Assembly (NCBI RefSeq): GCF_001693485.1
Contig: NZ_MAXC01000003.1
Location: 124,001 to 188,000 of the forward strand
Reading direction: 5' to 3'
From: Bradyrhizobium sp. LMTR 3
Lineage (GTDB): Bacteria > Pseudomonadota > Alphaproteobacteria > Rhizobiales > Xanthobacteraceae
DNA: 64,000 nt
Numbering within the stretch: position 1 is the stretch's first letter; each line of letters begins with the position of its first letter. Shown here one piece after another: positions 1-9,396 of the stretch. Position numbers and translations under genes: made by a program. Below the pieces are notes generated by a model. That model worked only from the letters and a program-made list of their open reading frames with translations. It had not been told where the DNA came from and made no database searches.

Positions 1-4
1 GGTG

Positions 5-134
5 CGAGCCCCCACCCTAGCCCTCCCCCGCAAGTGCGGGAGAGGGAATGCACCCTCTCTGCGTCGAACACTCTCTCCAAGCAACTGCCAGGACCCCCTC
101 TCCCGCTTGCGGGGGAGGGTTGGGGTGGGGGTGC
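5..134. repeat. Palindromic intergenic repeat, family A
   Basis: Two arms of the same C-rich/G-rich block face each other: a left arm with 'ccaccctagccctcccccgc' and a right arm with its near reverse complement ending 'gggttggggtgggggtgc'. Each arm also holds its own small hairpin around 'cccgcttgcggg'. The same design recurs at 12401-12530. Such mobile-looking palindromes are common between genes in Bradyrhizobium-type genomes. The rest of positions 1-172 shows no gene. Confidence 0.7.
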
Positions 135-172
135 TTCCGCATATTCGATCGCAGATGGCGCGCGCGATTCCT

Positions 173-1327
173 CTACGCCGCCATCGCTTTCAGTGCTGAC
201 GCCGCCGACGCGTAGCCGCCGCGGGCGCCGTCGATGAAGTGGACGTGATCGCTGCGCATCACCGAGGGCACGAAGCAGGTCATCATCGCGGCGTCCTGCC
301 GGTGCAGGCCGTAGCGCACGACCTTGCTGGAAGCCGCCTTTTCCAGAATCTCCGTCAGCGCCCGTTCAAGCTCGACCGTGCAATCGAGGATCATCCGCAA
401 GCCATCGTCATATTTGCGGAAGTCGGAATTCTCCACCACCTGCTGCACGTAATTCTTCGGCACGAAATTGCCGACCTTGATGCCGAACCGCATCACAACA
501 TAGGCCCAGAGCGTGACGGCGAGCACGACGGCGCGCCGCTTCAACAGCGGCCCGCCGCGCGCGGCGCGCGCCTCATATTCGACGCCGGCTGGCGGCCAGC
601 GCAGCGGTGGCCCATCCGGCGGCACCGGCCGGCCCGCATCCGGGCTCTGCTCGACCAGTTTGATGACGTCCTCGATCACCTTGCGGAACGCTAACGGATC
701 GGCGCCCTTGGCCGGGACCACCAGCACCGACAGAATGAGCCCGCGGGAGGAAGGAATTTCCTCGAACCGGCACGACAGCCCGGACAGATCGGGCTGCGTT
801 CCCGGCTTCGCCGGCGGGACCGCGAATTCGCCCCGCTTCATCGCGGCATCCGCCCATCCCAGTCCGCCGCCGGAAAACATCGCATAGGACAGATTGGACG
901 ACGGCCCGAAGCGAGCGACTTTGATATCGAGGCCCTGCGCCCGAATGTCCCTCACCGGCACCAGCGCCACCCGCATCACCAGATCGAGATCGGCCCTGAC
1001 CCAGGCCGCGGTCGCCGCCAGCGCCTCGCGCGCGTGCGAAAGATCGGCCGGCGACACCGCAAAGCTCGCACCATCGCCGCCGAACACGAACGGAAACTCG
1101 CGGCCATCAAGCGCATTGGTCACAGCCGCGATCACGGCAGCGCCGGCCATGTTGACCGCCTTGTAGCGCTGATTGGCGATCGCCCTGGTCGACTCGACGA
1201 TGTCGGCGACACCGACGGCCCAGTCGTCCGGCAACGGCGTATACAGCGCCGGGTCCATCAGGCTGCCGAAGCCGCGAAAGACCGGGATCGCGCCATAGAA
1301 AATGTCGGTGCCGTCAGACGTCGTCAT
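173..1327 (-). CDS. DUF3095 family protein (adenylate cyclase-like)
   Basis: A 384-residue protein matching the DUF3095 family by eye: the N-terminal part carries 'GVADIVESTRAIANQRYK' and 'FPFVFGGDGASFAV', which resemble the metal-binding and GGDGA-like elements of nucleotide cyclase folds. No signal peptide is visible; there is one possible hydrophobic stretch near residue 270 ('AVVLAVTLWAYVVMRFG'), so it may touch the membrane. The reaction is not known to me; cyclase activity is only an inference from the fold-like motifs. It lies 85 bases downstream of htpG on the same strand and could be read through from it. Confidence 0.8.
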   Translation of the reverse strand: MTTSDGTDIFYGAIPVFRGFGSLMDPALYTPLPDDWAVGVADIVESTRAIANQRYKAVNMAGAAVIAAVTNALDGREFPFVFGGDGASFAVSPADLSHAREALAATAAWVRADLDLVMRVALVPVRDIRAQGLDIKVARFGPSSNLSYAMFSGGGLGWADAAMKRGEFAVPPAKPGTQPDLSGLSCRFEEIPSSRGLILSVLVVPAKGADPLAFRKVIEDVIKLVEQSPDAGRPVPPDGPPLRWPPAGVEYEARAARGGPLLKRRAVVLAVTLWAYVVMRFGIKVGNFVPKNYVQQVVENSDFRKYDDGLRMILDCTVELERALTEILEKAASSKVVRYGLHRQDAAMMTCFVPSVMRSDHVHFIDGARGGYASAASALKAMAA

Positions 1328-1412
1328 GGCGATCTGCGCTACCCCGCGTTAGCACCTTTCCTGGCAGATACGGCCAGTTCTGGAATTCGGTTCAAACAGG
1401 CGACCGAATGTC

Positions 1413-3281
1413 CTAACCCTTTGCGATCCCCCGCAGCACCAACTGGTTGAGCCGGTTGGCAAACGCCGCCGGATCGTCCGGCAGTTCGCCGTCGAGGATC
1501 TGCGCCTGCTCCAACAGCAGGAACGACAGGTCTCTGGCAGCGTCCTTGTCGCCGGCAATCGCCGCGACCAGGGGATGGCGCATGTTGATCTCGAGGATCG
1601 GCTTGGTGGTCGGCCCCTTGTTCTGCATTGCGAGCAGCCGCTCGAGCATGCGGTCCTGTGCGCCGCCGCCGGCGACGAGGCACGACGCGCTCGAGGTCAG
1701 CCGCTGCGAGGCCCGCACGTCGGAGACGCGCTCGCCGAGTGCGTCCTTGATCAGCGCGATCGTCATGGCTTCATCGGCGCCGCCTTCGTCTTTGTTGTCC
1801 TCGGCCTTTTCATCCAACAGCGGGATCAGTCCGAAATCGATATCGCCCTGGCTTAAGGATTTCAGCGGCTTGCCGCCGAAATCGAGCGACGCGGAGGTCC
1901 AGAACGCGTCGACCGGATCGGTCAGCAGCAGCACCTCGATGCCGCGGGCGGTTGCGGATTCGAGCTTCGGATTCGACTTCAGCCGTTCGACGCTCTCGCC
2001 GGTGAGATAATAGATGTCGGTCTGGTTCGGCTTGAGGTCCTCGACATATTGCTTGAGCGAACGCTCCTCGCCCTTTGTCGTGGTGAATCGCGACAATTCG
2101 AGCAGCTTCTCGCGGCGCTCAAAGTCTTCCCAGATGCCTTCCTTGATCACAGGGCCGAACGCGTCCCAGATTTTTGCGAACGCTTCCGGCTCCTTTTCGC
2201 CGAGGCTTTCCAGCTCAGATATCACGCGGCCGGTAACGGCCTTTCGGATCTGCGCGAGCTGCGGATTATTCTGCAGCATCTCGCGCGAGATGTTGAGCGG
2301 CAGGTCTTCGCTGTCGATCACGCCGCGGATGAAGCGCAGATAGGCCGGCAAGAGATCGGCGTCGTCGGCGATGAAGACGCGGCGGACATAAAGCTTGACC
2401 TTGCCCTTGCGCGCTTGGTCGAACAGGTCGAACGGTTTTGTCGACGGCGCAAACAGCAGCACCGCGTAGGACTGCCGGCCCTCGGCGCGATAATGCAGCG
2501 TCATCGCCGGTTCGTCGAATGCGCCGGCGACCTGCTGGTAGGCCTGCTTGTAGTCCTCCGGCTTGAGCTCCGATTTCGGCCGCTGCCATAGCGCGCTGGC
2601 CGAGTTGATCTGGCGCGGCTCACCCTCCTCCGGCACCAGTTCGATCGGAAACTGGATGTTGTCGGACCAGGCGCGGACGACACGTTCGATCTCGTAAGTC
2701 TCGAGATATTTCGCTGCTTCCTTCTTCAGATGCAGGACGATCTCGGTGCCGCGCGTGACGCGCGTGGCGTCTTCGTCGCTGGCTTGAGCGATCTCAAATC
2801 CACTGCCGCCGGAGGACGACCAGACAAAGACCCGATCGGAACCGGCACGGCGGCTGGTAACGACGATGCGCTCGGCGACCATGAACGCCGCATAGAAGCC
2901 GACACCGAACTGGCCGATGAGGTTGGCGCCGTCCTTGGCCTCGGTGAGGCGCGAGAGAAACGACTTTGTGCCGGAGCGCGCGATGGTGCCGAGATTGTCG
3001 ATCAGCTCCTGCCGGTCCATGCCGATGCCGCTGTCGACGACGCTCAGCGTATTGGCCTGCTTGTCCGGCGCGATACGGATCCTGGGCGGCGCGCCGTCGG
3101 CGATCAGCTCGGGCGCCGAGATCGCCTCATAGCGCAGCTTGTCGCAGGCGTCAGATGCATTCGAGATCAGCTCGCGCAGGAATATATCGGTCTCCGAATA
3201 GACCGAGTGCACCATCAGGTTCAGAAGCTCGGCGACCTCGGCCTGGAACGGCTGGGATTCGGGGGCAGTGGTGGTCGTCAT
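1413..3281 (-). CDS. htpG: Molecular chaperone HtpG (Hsp90)
   Basis: Cytosolic ATP-dependent chaperone of the Hsp90 family, 622 residues from the chosen ATG, a normal length. The N-terminal GHKL ATPase shows the classic blocks '[13 protein letters not shown]', 'DSGIGM', 'LGTIARSGT' and '[17 protein letters not shown]'; middle and C-terminal dimerisation regions follow. A start six codons upstream (3299) is open, but '[10 protein letters not shown]' fits the family better. A candidate sigma-32-type promoter lies at 3323-3350, which agrees with heat-shock control of htpG in related bacteria. Confidence 0.97.
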   Translation of the reverse strand: MTTTTAPESQPFQAEVAELLNLMVHSVYSETDIFLRELISNASDACDKLRYEAISAPELIADGAPPRIRIAPDKQANTLSVVDSGIGMDRQELIDNLGTIARSGTKSFLSRLTEAKDGANLIGQFGVGFYAAFMVAERIVVTSRRAGSDRVFVWSSSGGSGFEIAQASDEDATRVTRGTEIVLHLKKEAAKYLETYEIERVVRAWSDNIQFPIELVPEEGEPRQINSASALWQRPKSELKPEDYKQAYQQVAGAFDEPAMTLHYRAEGRQSYAVLLFAPSTKPFDLFDQARKGKVKLYVRRVFIADDADLLPAYLRFIRGVIDSEDLPLNISREMLQNNPQLAQIRKAVTGRVISELESLGEKEPEAFAKIWDAFGPVIKEGIWEDFERREKLLELSRFTTTKGEERSLKQYVEDLKPNQTDIYYLTGESVERLKSNPKLESATARGIEVLLLTDPVDAFWTSASLDFGGKPLKSLSQGDIDFGLIPLLDEKAEDNKDEGGADEAMTIALIKDALGERVSDVRASQRLTSSASCLVAGGGAQDRMLERLLAMQNKGPTTKPILEINMRHPLVAAIAGDKDAARDLSFLLLEQAQILDGELPDDPAAFANRLNQLVLRGIAKG

Positions 3282-3322
3282 ACGGGGCTCGCAATGCAAA
3301 CAGGGCAGGACGGGAAGCCCTG

Positions 3323-3350
3323 ATATAACGATGCCATCTGGGGTGGCAAG
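3323..3350 (-). promoter_or_regulatory. Candidate RpoH (heat-shock) promoter of htpG
   Basis: Read on the minus strand, CTTG is followed after 17 bases by GTTATAT, close to the alphaproteobacterial RpoH pattern CTTG-N17-CYTATNT (one mismatch at the first -10 base). It ends 41 bases before the htpG start. The assignment rests on pattern matching only. Confidence 0.45.
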
Positions 3351-3385
3351 ATTTGCGACGACGCACCAAAAGCCTGTTTGCCCCC

Positions 3386-5359
3386 TTACCGCTCGACGAA
3401 AGCGCGCTGGAACTGATCCAGAATCGGCTTGAAAAGGTAGCTGAGCATGGTCCGGCTGCCGGTCTGCATGAACACTTCCGCCGGCATGCCGGAGACGAGC
3501 TGCAGCCCGGCGAGCAGTCGGCGCTCCTCTTCCGGCAGCATAATCCGGACCGTGAAATAGGATGTGCCGGTCTGCTGGTCGCGGGTGGTATCGGGCGAGA
3601 CGAACGACACCTGACCAATCAACTGTGGCGTAACCCGCTGGTTGAAGGCCGAGAAGCGGATGAAAGCCTGCTGACCCTTGCGCACCTGATCGATGTCGTT
3701 CGGCTGCAACCGCGCCTCAATCTGCAGATCATCCGAATCCGGCACCACCTCCATGATGGTGTCGCCGGGGCGAATGACGCCGCCGATGGTGTGCGCGTTG
3801 AGCTGGTGGATCACGCCCGAGGTCGGCGCGCGCATCTCGATACGCTCGAGCACGTCGCGCGCGGCGACGCTGCGTTCACTCAGTTCAGCCTCCTTGCCCT
3901 GCGCCTCGCCGAGCTCCTTGACGACCTCGGTGCGGACATCTTGGTCGAGCCTGACCATCTGAAGCTTCGCCTCGTCGACCTTGGTTTTGGTCTCGGCGAT
4001 CGTGGAGAGCAACTGGCCGCGTTCGCCTTCGATTCTGGCACTCTCGCGCTGCAAGGCCGTGAGCCGCGCGATCGGCACCAGACGCTTGTCGAAGAGGTCC
4101 TGAACGCCGGTGAGCTCGCCGGTGATCAGCTCCAGTTGCTTGGCCTTGGACGAGACCTGCGCCTCGAGGCCGATGATCTCCTCGCCAAGCTGGGACACCT
4201 TGCTCTGCAGCAGCTCTCTCTGGCTCTCGCGCGCGGTCACCCGCGCCCTGAACAGCGAGGCTTCGGAGGCCAGCACTGTCTTGACGTTACCGTCGTCCAG
4301 CCGGGTCGACAGTTCGGGCGGTATGGCCGGCTTGGGCAGACCGTCGCGCTCGGCGACCAGGCGCGAGATCTTCGCCCGCACCTCATCGAGCTGCTTGCTC
4401 ACCACCTGAAGGCTGGCCTGCGCCTGCGTCGAATCTAGCCGCAGCAGGAGATCGCCGGCGTTGACCCGCATACCGTTGCTGACGGCGATCTTCGCGACCA
4501 CACCGCCGGTCGGATGCTGGATCGCCTTGACGTTGGACTGCACCACCAGATTGCCCGGCACCACAACCGCGCCCGACAACGGCACGAACGCCATCCAGCC
4601 GCCCGCCAGCCCGCCGACGATGAGCAGCACCCGCAAGCCCATGCGCAATTCGTTCTCGTAGGCGCGCCCCGCCCGCAGCACGATGCTCTCGCCGGGCGCT
4701 GCCGCTGCGTCAGCCGATCCATCGCGGTTGGCAAGGAAGGCAACCCCTGCGGTCAGGCCAGTGCGGACGACCCGCGTCACGGAACGCTCGCGCGGCACGG
4801 CGCCCGCAAGGGCCGGCGGCGCCAATTGGGGCGCCGCGATGCGAGGCGGCTCCCGCCGGTCATCGATCTGCAAAAGCTCCGGTCTCGACCTCGGCATGTT
4901 CATGAGCGACGGATCGTCCGGCGCGATGATTGGACCGCGCGCCTGCCGTTCGTTCGGCCATGGATTGCCGCGCGCGCTGGCCGCCGGTGGCGGGGTCATG
5001 AATTGCGGCTCACGCGTCACGCGCCCGCCACGCGCCGCCGGAGGTTCGGCATCGAAAACGTCGGAGCGGGATCCAAAGGGGCCGAGCCAATCCAGCACCC
5101 GCCCCATCTTGCCCTTTTTCTTCGACCGCTTCGGCCGGGCGGGACGCGAACGCCGCGCGCCCTGACGTGGCTCGTCATTCGCCGGACGACGAAGCGGTGG
5201 CCGCTGGTCCGGCAGATTGTCGAGCTCGAACGCCTGCCGCAATCGCTGCAGTTCGAGGATCAGCGCCTGGCCCTGAGGCGCCACGACCTCGTCGTCCGCT
5301 CCACCGACCCGGCGTCGCGCCACTCTTTCATCGGTGTGTACGTGATCGAAATTCTTCAT
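3386..5359 (-). CDS. Type I secretion membrane-fusion protein (HlyD/PrsE family)
   Basis: Periplasmic adaptor that links the inner-membrane exporter to an outer-membrane channel. After one transmembrane helix (about residues 240-262, '[19 protein letters not shown]') come the lipoyl half-motif '[20 protein letters not shown]', long coiled coils, and the C-terminal half with '[12 protein letters not shown]' and '[10 protein letters not shown]'. The family is usually near 440 residues; this one has 657 because of a roughly 240-residue cytoplasmic extension rich in Pro, Arg and Lys. Its start overlaps the stop of the exporter ATPase by four bases (ATGA), so the two are one operon. Confidence 0.93.
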   Translation of the reverse strand: MKNFDHVHTDERVARRRVGGADDEVVAPQGQALILELQRLRQAFELDNLPDQRPPLRRPANDEPRQGARRSRPARPKRSKKKGKMGRVLDWLGPFGSRSDVFDAEPPAARGGRVTREPQFMTPPPAASARGNPWPNERQARGPIIAPDDPSLMNMPRSRPELLQIDDRREPPRIAAPQLAPPALAGAVPRERSVTRVVRTGLTAGVAFLANRDGSADAAAAPGESIVLRAGRAYENELRMGLRVLLIVGGLAGGWMAFVPLSGAVVVPGNLVVQSNVKAIQHPTGGVVAKIAVSNGMRVNAGDLLLRLDSTQAQASLQVVSKQLDEVRAKISRLVAERDGLPKPAIPPELSTRLDDGNVKTVLASEASLFRARVTARESQRELLQSKVSQLGEEIIGLEAQVSSKAKQLELITGELTGVQDLFDKRLVPIARLTALQRESARIEGERGQLLSTIAETKTKVDEAKLQMVRLDQDVRTEVVKELGEAQGKEAELSERSVAARDVLERIEMRAPTSGVIHQLNAHTIGGVIRPGDTIMEVVPDSDDLQIEARLQPNDIDQVRKGQQAFIRFSAFNQRVTPQLIGQVSFVSPDTTRDQQTGTSYFTVRIMLPEEERRLLAGLQLVSGMPAEVFMQTGSRTMLSYLFKPILDQFQRAFVER

Positions 5360-7203
5360 GAAGAAACACTCTCGGCAAGTGATGGGCGCTGGTCTGCCTT
5401 CGCCTGCGGCGGGCCTGGCGGCGATCCCGGCGCCCCCTTGCCGTTGGCGTTGCGGACGCGCGCAAAGACTTCTTCGCGCGGGCCGAACGCGATCGCCTTG
5501 CCCTCGTAGAGCACCATCGTCATATCAAGCGCGGAAAGCGCGCTCGGGCGGTGCGAGATGACGACGACGATGGATTTGTTCTGGCGCATGATGGCGATGG
5601 CGCGGGTCAAGGCGTTCTCACCGTCGGCATCCAGATTGGCGTTGGGCTCGTCGAGAACGATCAGAAACGGATCGCCGAATACCGCCCGCGCCAAGCCAAC
5701 GCGCTGCTTCTGTCCAGCCGACAGCGAGATGCCGCCCGCCCCTATTCGCGTCGCATAACCTTCCGGCAGGCGCAGGATGATGTCATGGACGCCGGCGATC
5801 TGGGCGGCCTTGAGAATGGCGTCGGAAGTTGCGTGTTCGTCGAAACGGCAGATGTTCTCCGCTACCGTGCCGTCAAACAAGCCGACGTCCTGCGGCAGAT
5901 ACCCGACGTGCCGGCCGAGATCCTCGTTGCGCCATTGATCGAGGGAGGCGCCGTCAAGCCGCACCGCGCCGCGATGCGCCGGCCAGATTCCAACCAGCGC
6001 CTTGGAAAGCGAAGTCTTGCCCGACGCGCTGGCGCCCAGCAGCGCCAGCCCCGCGCCGGCCTTGAGCGAAAACGTAACGCCAGACACGATCGGCATGTCG
6101 AAACCGGGCGCCGCGACCGCGAGATTTTGTACGGACAATTCGCGGCACGGACGCGGCAGCATGACCGGCGGCGCCGGAGGCGGCGCGGTCGCCTTGCAGA
6201 TGTCGCGCAGACGGGCGAGGCCCTGGCGGGCCGCGGCCAGTTGCTTCCAGGTGCCGAGCGCGATTTCAACCGGTGCGAGCGCGCGCCCCATCAGGATCGA
6301 CGACGCGATCATGACGCCGCCCGACGCCTTGTCGACCACGACGAGATAGGCGCCGATACCGAGCATTCCCGATTGCAGAATGTAGCGCAGCACCTTCGCG
6401 GCCGAGCCGAGATTGGCATAGACGTCGGTGGCGCGGATGTTTTCCTGCAGGTAGCGCTCGTTGGCCTGCGACCAGCGCGCCGTCAACCGGTCCGTCATGC
6501 CGAGCGCGCGGACGATTTCCGCGTTGCGCTGCGTCGCATCCGCCAGCACCTGGCGCTGCGCGTTCATGTCCATCGCCGCCTTGGCCGAATTGCGCGAGAT
6601 CCGCTCGGTCAGCAAGGTCATCGCAATGATCGCCGCAGTACCCAGCAGCGCCGTGAAGCCGATCGCGGGGTGAAACAGAAACAGCCCGATCAGAAAGACC
6701 GGGATCCACGGCATGTCCAGGAATGCCGTCGGCCCCATGCCCGACATGAAGGTGCGCACCTGGTCGAGATCGCGCAGCGGCTGCTGCATCAGGACCGGCT
6801 TGACGCCGCGCAGCGGCAAGGTGGCGAGCGCCGAATGGATCGAGCCTTGCAGGCCGGCATCGAACAGCGTTGCGACCCGGCACAGCATCCGCGACCGCAT
6901 CGCGTCGAAATATCCCTGCACCAGATAGGCGAACAGCACCATCAGGGACAGGCCGAACAGGGTCGCGAGGTTACGGCTCGGAATTACCCGATCGTACACC
7001 TGCAACATATAGAGCGGGCCCGACAGCATCAGGATGTTGATGACGCCGCTGAATACAGCGACGCCGATCATGCGGCGCGCACTGGCGCGCAGCGCATTCG
7101 TGACCGGATCGTCAGCGGCCAGCGTCGAGCGCAGGCCCGACATTGCGCGGGGCGCCGACGCTGCCCGCGCTCGGTCCTGCGTCTGACCCTGAGCGATACT
7201 CAT
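5356..7203 (-). CDS. Type I secretion system permease/ATPase (PrsD family)
   Basis: Inner-membrane ABC exporter, 615 residues. The N-terminal half has the transmembrane helices ('VAVFSGVINILMLSGPLYML'); the C-terminal half has Walker A 'GASASGKTS', the ABC signature 'LSAGQKQRVGLARA' and Walker B 'FLIVLDEPNANLD'. It drives ATP-dependent export of proteins bearing a C-terminal signal, without a periplasmic intermediate. In rhizobia the PrsD/PrsE pair exports glycanases and RTX proteins; the RTX glycanase at 42510-44708 and the divergent protein at 7634 are plausible cargo. A weak AGGG ribosome site precedes the start. Confidence 0.94.
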   Translation of the reverse strand: MSIAQGQTQDRARAASAPRAMSGLRSTLAADDPVTNALRASARRMIGVAVFSGVINILMLSGPLYMLQVYDRVIPSRNLATLFGLSLMVLFAYLVQGYFDAMRSRMLCRVATLFDAGLQGSIHSALATLPLRGVKPVLMQQPLRDLDQVRTFMSGMGPTAFLDMPWIPVFLIGLFLFHPAIGFTALLGTAAIIAMTLLTERISRNSAKAAMDMNAQRQVLADATQRNAEIVRALGMTDRLTARWSQANERYLQENIRATDVYANLGSAAKVLRYILQSGMLGIGAYLVVVDKASGGVMIASSILMGRALAPVEIALGTWKQLAAARQGLARLRDICKATAPPPAPPVMLPRPCRELSVQNLAVAAPGFDMPIVSGVTFSLKAGAGLALLGASASGKTSLSKALVGIWPAHRGAVRLDGASLDQWRNEDLGRHVGYLPQDVGLFDGTVAENICRFDEHATSDAILKAAQIAGVHDIILRLPEGYATRIGAGGISLSAGQKQRVGLARAVFGDPFLIVLDEPNANLDADGENALTRAIAIMRQNKSIVVVISHRPSALSALDMTMVLYEGKAIAFGPREEVFARVRNANGKGAPGSPPGPPQAKADQRPSLAESVSS

Positions 7204-7633
7204 TGAACTGCCCTACGACCCGCTCGATCGGGTCTCCCTGCAGGTCTCCTTGACGCGCGATGCGGACCATTTTTCGGCAAGAATGCGACGAATGCCGATT
7301 GTTCAAGTTCGCCCTTGGGTCGAACGGTGGCAAACGCTCGGTCGTTGCCGCAACGGCGTGCACACCTCCGGCCAAGACGCCGGCACCGAAGATGCGGCGC
7401 GTCAGACAAGGGCCGCGATGCCCTTCTCGCGCGCGCTTCATTCGCCGTTTTCCCGCGCGGCGTGTGTCATGGATTCGTCCGTCTATCACCTTGCTTCGGC
7501 GCTCATTGGTCGCTGTGTCGGCCGAATGACGCCATGAAGCTAAATGATGCTTCACCATGCGCGACGTCCCGCCCCCTGGCGGATGGCCGCGCCTATGCAT
7601 CAATGGATTCGACTGGACAGCAGGGGACGAACA
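7204..7633. other. Divergent intergenic region (430 bases)
   Basis: Gene-free spacer between the secretion operon (minus) and the candidate secreted protein (plus), so it must hold two divergent promoters. A hairpin GACCCG-N6-CGGGTC sits at 7217-7234 in the leader of the ATPase gene. I see no convincing coding frame, tRNA or repeat here. Confidence 0.5.
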
Positions 7634-9133
7634 ATGGCTCGCTTGGCTCACGGGGATCAGCCCGACGCTGATCTCGATCTCCCGACCGATGAAGTCGCCG
7701 GCCCGCCAGTCGCTCCGGCTTCTCCGTCCGCCGTCGAAGAACCGCCGCCGGCCAGCCAAACGACGTCACGGCCTGTGGGTTCGAATTTCTCCGACCTCGG
7801 CTCAACCCTCAGCGGCACGGCTCGGGCGCCGGTGGACGCCGCGCAGCAAAGCGCGCTCGGCAACGGCGCCCAAGCAGCCGGCAGCATTGCACACCACACC
7901 AACGATCTCACCGCGGTGCAGAACAATCTGCTGGCCGAACTCAATACAGGCCAGTTTTCCGGCGCCGCGCTCGGCCATGTTCAGGCGATGCTGTCCGACA
8001 TCACCAGCGCCATTTCGGCGGCCAACGCCTCGGCGAGCGCGGCAGGCTCGTTCGGCAACGCCGCCGGCGCAGAACAAGCGCTTCGCGTCAGCCAACTCAG
8101 CGTCATCAATGCCGTCAGTACCGATCCCGTGCTGGCGAGTCCGGCGCCGGCCGCGCCCCTGCCGACCGGCACTCCGGCGCCCGCCGCGCCTCACAATCTC
8201 GCGGAGATCGGCGCGATCTTCGACGACGTGGCCAGCCAGATCCTCGGCGGGGTCAATGACGGTAACCGGGCGCAGATCACCGACGACATCAATGCTGTAA
8301 TATCGGACATGCAGGCGCTGATGACCGCCAACCCGGAACTGTTCGACGGGCTGACCGGCGTCCATGCCGATGAGATCGTGCAGCAACTCCAACTTGAGCT
8401 CGTCTATATCAACGACCCTGCGATAAGCCCCACGGCGGCACAGGCCAGCGTCGACAACATCCTCGACATCATCGACATCATCCAGAGCGATGCCAATCTG
8501 GCTGATATGGCAACGCAAGACGGCATCGGCGGCCTTTCGCCGCTTCCGGATGACACCTCGCCGGCTCCGAAATATCTCGACAATGATGTGCAGACGGCGT
8601 TTGTGGCCAATTTCATTGCCCAGTCCAATTCGCTTGGAAAGCAAGCCGTCGACCTCGTGGGAAGCCAGGACAGCGAGGCGATCGCCGCGCTGATCGGCGA
8701 CCTCAGGACATTCGAGAAGAGCGTCACCGATTTCGACGCGGACCTGGGCGGTATCCTCGGCGCCGAGATTGCCGCGATGATCAAGGGATTGCAGACCGGC
8801 AACGCGACGCTGGTCGTCGCTGCCGCGGACCAGATGCACGGCAATGCGGCCGATGCCGGCGGCAACAATATCCCTGTTACCGGCGGCACCTACAATCCAG
8901 ACGGCTTGACGGTCGCCGAGGTGCTGGGGACGCCGGTCGCGCAGACGTCCGTAGCCGAAACGCCGGCGGCGCTGGCCGCGGCGGCTAGTCTGGACGTGCA
9001 ACAAGTCGCAGCCCCCACCATCAGCGGCGAGCCGGTGATGTTTGCGACTGCCGACGTGGAGACCGGGGGCGCGGACCAAGCCAATTCGGACATGCCCGAA
9101 TTGGCACATCATTTACATCATATGTGGGGATAG
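7634..9133 (+). CDS. Uncharacterised Ala-rich, Cys-free protein; possible type I secretion substrate
   Basis: I do not recognise a named family. The 499-residue protein starts at an ATG preceded by AGGGGA and has no signal peptide or transmembrane helix. It is acidic, rich in Ala, Asp, Gly, Asn and Gln, and contains no cysteine, which is typical of exported repeat-poor surface or matrix proteins. Proline-rich low-complexity linkers (about residues 20-45 and 175-195) flank a helical middle region with 'DNILDIIDIIQSDANLADM'. It ends with a His-rich tail 'ELAHHLHHMWG'. No RTX nonapeptides are present. Export is inferred from composition and from its divergent position beside a type I exporter. 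Confidence 0.75.
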   Translation: MARLAHGDQPDADLDLPTDEVAGPPVAPASPSAVEEPPPASQTTSRPVGSNFSDLGSTLSGTARAPVDAAQQSALGNGAQAAGSIAHHTNDLTAVQNNLLAELNTGQFSGAALGHVQAMLSDITSAISAANASASAAGSFGNAAGAEQALRVSQLSVINAVSTDPVLASPAPAAPLPTGTPAPAAPHNLAEIGAIFDDVASQILGGVNDGNRAQITDDINAVISDMQALMTANPELFDGLTGVHADEIVQQLQLELVYINDPAISPTAAQASVDNILDIIDIIQSDANLADMATQDGIGGLSPLPDDTSPAPKYLDNDVQTAFVANFIAQSNSLGKQAVDLVGSQDSEAIAALIGDLRTFEKSVTDFDADLGGILGAEIAAMIKGLQTGNATLVVAAADQMHGNAADAGGNNIPVTGGTYNPDGLTVAEVLGTPVAQTSVAETPAALAAAASLDVQQVAAPTISGEPVMFATADVETGGADQANSDMPELAHHLHHMWG

Positions 9134-9150
9134 CGGCGCGCGGCGCGACC

Positions 9151-9182
9151 TCCAGCGGCCCCGACACGTCGGGGACGCTGGA
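9151..9182 (+). terminator. Strong hairpin after the Ala-rich protein gene
   Basis: Inverted repeat TCCAGCG-g-CCCCGAC / GTCGGGG-a-CGCTGGA with a two-base loop begins 18 bases after the stop codon. There is no T-run after it, so it may act as a terminator or as an RNA-stabilising structure. Confidence 0.5.
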
Positions 9183-9396
9183 GGCCGATACATGAAACAA
9201 GAAGCGCGTTCGCCGATCCGGCTTACGCGGCGGGCGCAAAAGAGCTCTTCACCGGCCAATGCCCGCAAAGAACGATCTTGGACGATGGCCTCACCGACGG
9301 CGTTGAGGACCATCACTAGTACGGCAGCGACATCGGCGGTTGGCGGGATCGGCGCCAACAGTTGCTGTTCGGTAAGTGCAGTAGCGGGGCGTATGT

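Noticed and set aside
5551..7206. 551-codon open frame on the plus strand opposite the exporter ATPase
   Set aside because: It is the mirror of a well-supported gene in high-GC DNA, rich in Arg/His/Gln, with no domain. The same applies to long mirror frames at 13558-15183, 34644-36203 and 52631-54583.
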